64,000 bases of DNA from Linnemannia schmuckeri (lineage: Eukaryota > Mortierellomycota > Mortierellomycetes > Mortierellales > Mortierellaceae). The translations under genes and the position numbers were made by a program. The notes below the pieces were generated by a model, which was given only the letters and a program-made list of their open reading frames with translations, was not told the origin of the DNA and searched no databases. The stretch spans positions 1,302,001 to 1,366,000 of the forward strand of contig JANATG010000012.1 in NCBI GenBank assembly GCA_029449235.1. The letters are read 5' to 3'. This document shows, one piece after another, positions 49,601 through 57,451 of this stretch. Position 1 is the first letter of the stretch, and each line of letters starts with the position of its first letter.

Positions 49601-49815
49601 AACCATCTGACCCCAACCACACCACCATCACCATGTAACTAAGCATACATTAATACCCTAGTTCGCCCGTACCATTAACAGTATCCTTTCTTGTCCCTTT
49701 CTCTCTCTTCACACGCGTGTGCCTTGTTCCCTATCTTGTTTCTTAAGCCCTTATCCCCATACTCTTGTCTTCTTCTATTCCCTCGTGCACACCTTCTTGC
49801 ACTGCTGTTATATAG
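49601..49815 (+). repeat. Left copy of ~215-bp imperfect direct repeat
   Basis: Pyrimidine-rich segment alignable by eye with 56202-56416 in the same orientation. Shared landmarks are tagcatacat-type sequence, tttcttaagccctta, and cttctattccct. It lies downstream of the stop of the minus-strand accessory gene. Confidence 0.7.
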
Positions 49816-49836
49816 TAGAGAGTATATGTTTATTGT

Positions 49837-50712
49837 CTAATGAGGACGAACAATGTAAACTGGATCGTTTTGAATTCTCTTGAGCGCTTGCTCATCAACC
49901 TCCAAAGTGAACGATCTTTCGCGCTTTGTCGATAAAAGGTTCTTGACTGTATCTCTAGTGAGTTTTTGCTCAAACATCAACTCTTCTTGCCTTTTCTGCT
50001 GGATATCAAGGTAAATACGCTGTTGCTCGAAGGCCTTGCGATGTTGTTCCGCGAGGGCGCTCTGAAGATCGGTGCTTTGTTGGACTTGAGCGGTGGTGAA
50101 GGCCTGCAGGAACGTCATATGGTTCTCGGTCATTGAAGCCATGAACTTGGCATGCTGGGCTGTTGTACGCTCGGTGAATGACTCCAAGAACACTTGATGA
50201 CGCTCAATCATTTTTTGCTCCAGGAGCTGCCCGGTAGTAGATTCTGCCGCTGGAGTCATTGATGTAGGAGCACGTGAAACAATGAGGCCGCCGCTTGAGG
50301 TGCTGTCGCTTGAGGTGCTGCCGCTTGAGGTGTCGCCGCTTGAAGCGCCGCCGCTTGAGTCGGATGAACGCAAAGATACAGCTTCCTGTTGTCTAGGAAC
50401 CGAAATATCGACTTGCACCGTCTTCTTGAGTGCCTTTAGAGCGGTGTTTTTCGCAACCATACAGAGCTGATAGTGGCGCTGTAGAGACGAGTTAAGGGTA
50501 AATGTCGATCCGCAGTAACAGACAAAATCCATGCCCTTTGCAATTTGTCGATTAAAAGTGGTTGGTTGATCAGTATGTTTGCAAATGAACGTGATGGGTT
50601 GATCTGTGTGATATGTTATAACGTGGTTCTTTTGAGACTTGGATAGTGGTCGACCAAGGACAAGAAGACCTTGACCACAATCGTAGTACGAACAAACGTT
50701 TCCGCGAGGCAT
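49837..50712 (-). CDS. MULE accessory protein: zinc-finger-like module plus coiled coil
   Basis: Intronless frame of 291 codons from the ATG at 50712. Upstream in-frame sequence to 50841 is also open. The N-terminal half has a BED/C2H2-like pattern: CSYYDCGQG, then FICKHTDQ, then CYCGSTFTLNSSLQRHYQLC with Cys and His ligands. A Ser/Gly/Thr linker follows, encoded by an imperfect 15-bp repeat at about 50280-50360. The C-terminal half is a charged helix with many Gln and Phe (MIERHQVFLESFTERTTAQH, then ALAEQHRKAFEQQRIYLDIQ), probably a coiled coil for oligomerisation. It is divergently transcribed from the transposase inside the same element. An auxiliary DNA-binding factor is a reasonable guess only; no family was recognised. 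Confidence 0.75.
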   Translation of the reverse strand: MPRGNVCSYYDCGQGLLVLGRPLSKSQKNHVITYHTDQPITFICKHTDQPTTFNRQIAKGMDFVCYCGSTFTLNSSLQRHYQLCMVAKNTALKALKKTVQVDISVPRQQEAVSLRSSDSSGGASSGDTSSGSTSSDSTSSGGLIVSRAPTSMTPAAESTTGQLLEQKMIERHQVFLESFTERTTAQHAKFMASMTENHMTFLQAFTTAQVQQSTDLQSALAEQHRKAFEQQRIYLDIQQKRQEELMFEQKLTRDTVKNLLSTKRERSFTLEVDEQALKRIQNDPVYIVRPH

Positions 50713-50966
50713 GCCGAAAGAAATGGTGCTGGAAGGATGTTTAGAGTGAGATGGGGTTGGGGAAAAGATGGGGCTGGGGAAAAGATGGAGAATGTGCGAA
50801 GAATCGGAGGTGTTTTGTTTGCGGGTATTTATGCGCCTCATTTTATACACAAACCATGGATACAAAATGCATAATCCAAAGTTGACTATTCAACCGATGA
50901 CTATGAATATGAACTTTATTGCAAGAGATACTTGGTCATAATAAACAAACTGAGTAGCATCATATC

Positions 50967-51310
50967 CATCCATTGAGGTATCGCAGCAAGTGCGCGAGGC
51001 GCCTCGCTTCCTCGCAAAAAAGATTTTCCCTTTGAAAGAGGAATGGAGCATAATACGCGACAGGGCGCACATACATCCATTGACGTACCGTAGCAAGTGC
51101 GCGAGGCGTCTCGCTTCCTCGCAAAAAAGATATTCTCTTTGAAAGAGGAATGGAGCATAATACGCGACAGGGCGCACATACATCCATTGACGTACCGTAG
51201 CAAGTGTGCGAGGCGTCTCGCTTCCTCGCAAAAAAGATATTCTCTTTGGAAGCGGACTGAAGCATCATAGAACATGCATACATGTCCATCCATTGAGGTA
51301 CCGTAGTGTC
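50967..51310. repeat. 107-bp tandem repeat array in the MULE promoter region
   Basis: Units begin at 50967, 51074 and 51181 (exact 107-bp period), with a degenerate partial fourth unit from 51287. Each starts catccattga and contains cgaggcg-ctcgcttcctcgc followed by aaaaaaga. The first two full units differ at only a few positions. The array lies between the divergent starts of the two MULE genes. Confidence 0.95.
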
Positions 51311-51795
51311 TGTACAAGACACCTTGCTTTCTAACATATTATTTTGGTCTGAGGATCAAATGCCAATGCACGTCGGGAAGTTACGTACATCTGCAAAAGA
51401 TAAAGCTGGGGATTGATGTGTTGCGGACTTGCAACATGAACTTGGTTCCGCTACAATTTTAAGCATGCCAGTGCAAGAAGCTTACTTTTGACAACAAGTA
51501 CTCTCTGTCACCTGTGAGATACTAAAGAGCTACTCGATCTATGGTCAATATGTGTAATTTTTACTAGGAGAAAGGATGTTTTCTTCTATTTTTGACACAG
51601 CAGCATTAAACTATAAAAGCTGATAGAGGATAGGATGAAAAAACCATCGATCTTCCTTGTTACACTTCTGGCCCATCCTCTGCTGGTCCCTTTTTCGCGC
51701 AGTTACCGGTTAGTGTTAAACTTATATCCAGTCTTGTCGCACTTGAGCAACATGCGGTTGTTAATAGTTGATATTGAGCTGATTGTAAAGCTAGA

Positions 51796-54700
51796 ATGTC
51801 AAGCACCGAGCCTATTCCTGTCGAGGACTGTTCTCCAAAATCACCAGAGTCAAGGGTTATGTACAGTACATACTGGCAAAGCTTGCAGACTGGCCGAATG
51901 TTGCTGGGAATTCCCTTGCCGAATATCAAAACGAATGCCGACGTCGAGGTCATCTATGAGCCCCCGCCACCCAAGGAGAGGATATATGAGGCCAGACTCG
52001 CAGCCCTCAAGACTATTCCATCAAGGGACATTGCTTTGAAGGCCAACTCCATGTTATGTATGAAGCGCATAACACTCTCTTTTCCATTTGCCTTTACATC
52101 CTTTTTTTTTTTTTTTTTTTTTTTTTGGGCTAGCCTATTCGACAGCCCGGTGTGTTAATCTTTCATCAATTCTTTTTTGATAGTCGGAGCCAAAGGGGCT
52201 TGGGGAATTCGTATCAAAGGCATAGGTAACTTTACATCTGCAGCTGTCAAGATCCTACTGGGTGCGGTGGACACGAACATTTTCATCGTCAAGGCCAGGG
52301 AGATACTGAGTTGGATCGATGTAAATTCCGACCATGAATTCGTCGATTGGTTCCGTACCCTTTTGTACACTACCCCGGGCATCATGGCGTGGAAATTCCA
52401 GCCAACGTCTGGCGCGCCGCTAGCCATTTCAAGCACCTTTGACCTCATGAGGGAGATTTACATTGACGATGAGATTGTGCGTGCAGTCATGGAGCTCTTT
52501 TCCATGTCATATGGCGCAGACGATCGATATCTCTTCATTCCTCCCCTTCAGATCATTTCCTGGGGTCAAAATATCCATTGGGAATGGAAGGAGGACCTAG
52601 TCAAGAGTGGACGACTCGAAAAGGCATTCGCAGTTGTTTATATGACGGGTCACTGGGGTGCTCTTGAAGTCGATTTTAAGCGGCGCAAGATCTCATTTGG
52701 GGATTCTCTCTCGTATCCTATTCCTAACAAGACCATCGACAACGTTCGCAATTGGATAAAATGCTGCGGCATTGACATTGGTCGGTGGGACTGCGACACT
52801 GGACACTTTGCCGTTCCTCAACAACCTCCTGGAAGCGGATCGTGCGCTGTTAATGCCATTAATGCAGTGGAGAGGAGCGTGAATCCAAGGACAGCAATTT
52901 GGACCCATGCGAAGTCTGCGCAACATCGGTTAAGGCTTCTTAAGCTGGTAACCGGCTATAGCAAGGTAAATATTGTTACAAAACATTAAACTTTATTACT
53001 ATGCACAAAAATCACCTTTTTTCAACTCTAACAATCATTATTAACATGTAGATCGAACGTCAAGGTCATTGCGATGTTGCTACGAAAAGTGGTCGGAACC
53101 GAGGAGAGGTAGTGATACTTGGTCACAGAGCCATATCAGGAATGAAGGCTGCTGAGGGGAAAGTTAGTGAGGAGATTGGTAAGGACATTGCCGAGGTGGA
53201 GATTGCCGAGGTGGAGATTGCCGAGGTGGAGATTGCCGAGGTGGAGATTACCAAGGTGGAGATTGCTGAGGAGGAGATCGCTGAGGGGGGGATTGCTGAG
53301 GGGGAGATTGCTGAGGGGGAGATGGCTGAGGGGGAGATTGCTGAGGGGGAGATTGCTGAGGACAATGCTGGTGCTGAAACTAGCGTGGTGGACAAGCCTG
53401 ATGAGATGAGTAACGGATCGATGTGGATACCTCAAGTCGGCCAACAATTTGAAAGTCTGGAAGACTTTGAAGATCAAATCCATCCTTGGGCACATCGACA
53501 AGGATTTCAGTTGCGACGAATGCAGTCCAGGCTTGATGAACAACATGGCCAACGTCCCCGAGGTAAATATTGAAACTGCTGGTTATAAGTGCTCCTCCTT
53601 GAATACCTCCGCCTAACTCATGTATTCTGCTTATGAATAGTAATTTTCGGTTGTTTGCACGGCGGCAAATATGAATCGCGGAAAAACGTGGATCCAGAAA
53701 AGCATCGCAACAAGATTTCCAAGCGCACCAACTGCCCTTGCCGTATTGTTCTTCGATCTCCAAAAGTAATATCTCCGTACTGGCACATCACTACCATTGT
53801 CACAGCTCACAGCGGTCATGGGTTCGAGCAAGGCACCTTGGAGTTCAACCGACGCGACAGACGGCTTACCGACAAGATGCTGGAGCAGATTTCTTTTCTG
53901 GCAGGCAGATTCAACGCGAAGCAAATAATCTACTTGCTGAACCAAGACTGGCCTGACAAAGTGTTCGATCTTCGTACAGTCACTAACGCCATCCAAAAGG
54001 TGAGGAACAACGTGTGCTCTGATGGCTCCGAGGCTGCAGAGTTATACAAGCTTCTACAAGACAAGGCGCGCAAGGACAAGGACTGGTTCTTTGCAACAGA
54101 ACTTGATGCCGAAGGACGACTTCAACGAATATTCTGGATGAGTCCTTCTCAAAGATCCCTCTACCGACGCTATCGAGATGTGGTCCTCAGCGATAATACC
54201 TTCAAGACAAACCGGTTTAGTATGCCCCTCAATGCTCTCGTTATCGTCGACAACAATGGAAGAAGTCGCCTGGTTGGATGTTCATTGGTTTCCGGAGAGT
54301 ACACAGAGGATTATGAATGGATTTTACGACAGCTGTTGATGGCAAACGACAACCTTGCTCCGCATACTATTATTGTCGATGATGACCATGCAATGGAAGC
54401 TGCCTGCGCCAACGTCATTGGACACACGGTTCTCTTGAACTGCATCTGGCATCTTGGACACCAAAATCTAAACAAGAATCTTCGTGGCGCGCTCGGCAAG
54501 AGCTGGCAGGCTTTTATTTCCGCCTTTTGGACAACACGAAATGCTCTCACAGCTATCGATTTCGAGCATAGGTGGTCGCAGCACGTTGCAGTCTTTGGCG
54601 TTGGCAAACCAGGCGTTGAGGCTTACTTGGAGAGGATCTTTGAGCGTCGCGAACACTGGGCCTGGCCGTGGGTTGGTACAAGATTTACCGCTGGAATGCA

Positions 54701-56112
54701 GGCAACACAAAGGGTGGAGGGTGTAAACGCGATCATCAAGCGAGCCGTTAACAGCAAGACCTCTCTTCCAGTCCTCTTCGAGTCTACTGAAACGATGTTA
54801 TCGGATGAGGCCAGGACGTCGAGGTATCTCCACTACAAGATGGATATGACAGCCGATCCTTCACTGACTCAATTCGCCAAGAACATGTTTGCTGATATTA
54901 TTGATGTGAACAGTCGTTTTCTTGGTATTGCAGCAAAAGGCCAGATGATGATGGAGATGATGCGGTCCATCTATTATCAATCCGATCTGCACCAAGCTAC
55001 CAAGGTCGAAAGAGCTGCCGAAGACAATGAAGAGCAGTCAAACGAGGCACGCGATGATGAAGAGGTAAGCATAAAAAAAAATTGCTAGATGATGAAAAAT
55101 GCTAAAGCAGAAAAAAAAAAGAACAAGAAAAGAGGACAAAGCGCTAACGATTGCTCTTGTCTTCGTCTGTAGTTTGAGAAGGCATCCAAGGAAGAACGCT
55201 TGAAAACCAAGCTCAGTGGGGAGCAATTAAACGAGGCAAGCGATTATGAAGAGGTAAGCTTATCAAAAAAAAAAAAAAGACTTGAAAGTTGCCGGGCCGA
55301 AAAAAAAACAAACGATAGAACAAGGCGCTAATGACTGCTCCTGCCTTTGTCTGTAGATTGAGAAGGCATCCCGGGATGACCGTGTGAAAACCTCGCTCGA
55401 GTCCTTGATTACAGCTGCTACTTGTGATCGGATAAAGTGCGTGTTTGATGTGACATACCGCCTAGACGTTGCTCGAAAGTCACGACAGCATGTCATACTG
55501 CTGAAAGACGACTCGTACCTTTGTACTTGTCTTCTGCTCCAAAACAATGGAATTGTGTGTCGGCACTTTTTCCACCTCATGCAAGTCGATAGCCGATGCA
55601 AGTATCATCTCAAGCTAATTCCCAAACGGTGGTTCAAGGAAGAGCTACAGGATTCAATTGATCTTGAAGAGTCGATGGGGCCTTTCCTGCGCACCAAGAC
55701 GCAAAAGGCATATGTGGGCTCGGAGGACGTAAATGTCAATCCTACTGCCACGTACATGGTCGATATTCGAAAGATGTTTCCATTGGCGCCCTCCCTCTCG
55801 CGTGGTGATCAAAGTCAGCTTTCAAAAAAGCGCCGCTATGGGGAGATATCGGGTCTGATGAAGGATATTATTAAGGTGGTAGACTCAAATCCGGAGGTGT
55901 TCGAGATGGTCAAGGAGAGTCTCGATCAAGTCATTGTGGAAGGGAGAGGGGTTGAAGGAATGAAGGATCCAGCTCACGTAAAGACGAAAGGCAGACCCAA
56001 GACGTCGCGGATAAGGAGTGTAACCGAGGTCAAGAAGCACTCGACAAAGTGTGGAGTATGCAATGGAGAAGGTCACAATGCGAGAAAACATCGCTCCCAG
56101 TATGACCCCTAG
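51796..56112 (+). CDS. Ulp1-type protease fused to FAR1/MULE transposase
   Basis: Six exons (51796-52057, 52184-52965, 53052-53562, 53641-55064, 55173-55253, 55357-56112) join in frame to 1271 residues. Residues about 130-345 form a C48/Ulp1-like protease. The order His244 (TGHWGALEVDF), Asp261 (FGDSLSYP), Gln300/301 and Cys308 (QQPPGSGSCAV) matches SUMO proteases, with one extra residue between Gln and Cys. A pentapeptide repeat (IAEVE/IAEGE, 12 units) links it to a FAR1-type zinc domain (GFQLRRMQSRLDE ... NCPCRIVLRSP). The MULE DDE core follows, with Asp703 (LSDNTF), Asp765-767 (IIVDDDH) and Glu878 (RVEGVNAIIKR). Next come a SWIM finger (CTC at 1076-1078, CRH) and a C-terminal knuckle-like CX2CX4HX4H from Cys1252. 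All catalytic positions are intact. Confidence 0.93.
52108..52160 (+). repeat. T-tract and terminal-repeat-like relic inside the first MULE intron
   Basis: A run of about 24 T is followed by ctattcgacagcccggtgtg, matching 17 of 20 positions of the element's own terminal repeat. It lies entirely inside the intron 52058-52183. It may be a fragment of a non-autonomous relative. Confidence 0.6.
53188..53367 (+). repeat. 15-bp tandem repeat coding for a pentapeptide linker
   Basis: Twelve units of attgccgaggtggag or attgctgagggggag type encode I-A-E-(V/G/E)-E. It keeps the frame between the protease and the DNA-binding domain. Minus-strand frames stay open here only because of the repeat. Confidence 0.95.
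55040..55356 (+). repeat. Tandem duplication covering an exon and its introns in the transposase gene
   Basis: Exon 5 (55173-55253) and the start of exon 6 both begin with (t/a)ttgagaaggcatcc. The introns before them both end in a gcgctaa-gctc-tttgtctgtag-like segment. Exons 4 and 5 both end in gatgaagag or tatgaagag followed by gtaagc. The unit of about 190 bp was duplicated, adding one exon of 27 codons. Confidence 0.8.
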
Positions 56113-56201
56113 TTACACTTAAATTAAACAAAAGACACGACATTTATACATTCACATTCCAAGACGATAGTAATTCTAGCATAACGATTGAACCGCCGCT
56201 T

Positions 56202-56416
56202 CATCTAACCACCTTGCCCTTAACCACGCAGCCATCACCCTGTAGCTTAGCATACATACATACCCCAGTTCCCCTGTACAATAAATAGCCCCTTTCTCTG
56301 TCTTGACACGCATATGCCTTACTCCCTACTTTTGTTTCTTAAGCCCTTACCCCCACAATCTTGTCTCCTTCTATTCCCTTGTCCACACCCCCTTGCTCTG
56401 CTGCAATTACAATAGG
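56202..56416 (+). repeat. Right copy of ~215-bp imperfect direct repeat
   Basis: Homologous to 49601-49815 in direct orientation. It lies just downstream of the protease-transposase stop and may contain its 3' end signals. Confidence 0.7.
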
Positions 56417-56942
56417 TGCGGCTTCCCGTATAACTTTTGTTTGTTTTTTTTTTGGCAATTTTCTTTTGTGAGTGTTAAATGAAGTGCGAAGCTTCGATAG
56501 CTTTTATGCCTCTGTGACCAAGTTAGTGTTCTCCATGACTTGAATAATAATAACGAAAAAAGGGGAGCGATTCCTTTAGGCTATCTGTAACTAGAGCAGA
56601 GCACGGGGTTATGAACAGGAGAATAGAAGGAGACAAGGATGAGGGTAAAGACAAGAATATATTAGGAACGGGAGAAAAGCTTAAGAACGGATACTGTTTA
56701 TTTACAAAAAGAGAAGGAGGTGTTACTAGTGTCTAGAAGGCGTGGTTGTTGGGAAGACTGGAGGCAAAGTAAGATAACAGTCCTCGCTGCTATCACAGTA
56801 TCCACAGCAGACACACTCATTCGTCATATACCACATAGCCTCCTGTTATATGGCAACCCGGGTTGAAAAATGAGAGTGGGTAGGGGGGTTGTCAAATAAG
56901 CAATGAAACTTTCCTAATAAGGAAAGGGTTGTCAAATAAAAT

Positions 56943-56975
56943 GAGCAACCCGGGTTGTCGAATAGATTAACCCTT
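56943..56975 (-). repeat. MULE right terminal inverted repeat
   Basis: 33 bp, perfect reverse complement of the left repeat. Subterminal repeats of gggttgtcaaata occur at about 56886 and 56936, and ggcaacccgggttg at 56852-56865, echoing the left-end motifs. Confidence 0.95.
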
Positions 56976-56985
56976 AATCCAAAAA
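56974..56985. other. Right copy of the target-site duplication
   Basis: Same 12 bp as at 49424-49435, on the right side of the element. Confidence 0.85.
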
Positions 56986-57037
56986 AGTCAAGTCGATATA
57001 ACGATCCTATCCATGACAAAAAAAAAAAAGAGATACA

Positions 57038-57111
57038 CGCTCCTGGGTGGGCTTGAACCACCAACCTCCTGATTAACAGTCAGACGCGCTAACCAATTGC
57101 GCCACAGAAGC
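57038..57111 (-). tRNA. tRNA-Asn (anticodon GTT)
   Basis: On the minus strand the 74 nt fold as a cloverleaf. The acceptor stem gcttctg pairs with caggagc, including one G-U. The D arm is gcgc...gcgc, and the anticodon loop ctgttaa has GTT at 34-36. The T arm is ggtgg-ttcaagc-ccacc. No intron and no encoded CCA. Its 3' end is about 60 bp from the right end of the MULE. Confidence 0.96.
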
Positions 57112-57451
57112 TCGATATTCGCGTAATTTTTTTTATATTGATATTACTCAGTCTAAACGCTGCGCTTTGTCACCTGACCCTGGGTATACTGCGGCTTATC
57201 AGTTGATGCACGTGATACTTCCACTACCTTTGGGCGAAGTTGTAAGAATAGCAAAATCCGCAAAAAAACGAAGAGCGAAGAACGTGTTTAGACCGTCTAT
57301 TATAGTTTGCCATGATAGATTGTCCCAGTCGCAGGTTAAACGAATGTAGAAGAACCATTTATTTTCTTATTTTGCAATGAGAAATGGGTTAGCAAATTCA
57401 GAGACTGGGAGTCTTGGTGGCAAGGGAGGTAGAAGGAATGGTAATGCGTGA
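57112..57451. other. Spacer between tRNA-Asn and PDK gene
   Basis: 340 bp. A T-run at 57127-57134 lies upstream of the tRNA gene. Nothing else recognised. Confidence 0.5.

Larger units (their letters stand above)
49434..56975 (+). mobile_element. Complete Mutator-like (MULE) DNA transposon, 7.5 kb
   Basis: Both ends carry an identical 33-bp inverted repeat (49434-49466 and 56943-56975) whose core is ctattcgacaacccggg. Flanking DNA is duplicated: ttaatccaaaaa occurs at 49424-49435 and 56974-56985. Because the repeat overlaps the terminal bases, the target-site duplication can be read as 8, 10 or 12 bp, compatible with the Mutator superfamily. Inside are a protease-transposase gene (+), an accessory gene (-), a 107-bp tandem array in the shared promoter, and imperfect direct repeats near both ends. 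The open reading frames are intact and the two terminal repeats are identical. This suggests recent insertion and possible autonomy (inference). Confidence 0.92.

Noticed and set aside
50890..51337. Overlapping minus-strand frames of 113-133 codons over the tandem array
   Set aside because: They repeat the same peptides because the array period keeps frames open; no start consistent with expression and no domain.
53123..53552. Minus-strand frames (Ile-Ser-Pro-Ser-Ala and Leu-His-Leu-Gly-Asn repeats)
   Set aside because: Antisense of the 15-bp coding repeat in the protease-transposase exon; open only because of the repeat period.
49601..56416. Interpretation of the 215-bp direct repeats as LTRs of a retrotransposon
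   Set aside because: No reverse transcriptase, primer-binding site or polypurine tract; the transposase, inverted ends and flanking duplication lie outside these repeats and define a MULE.
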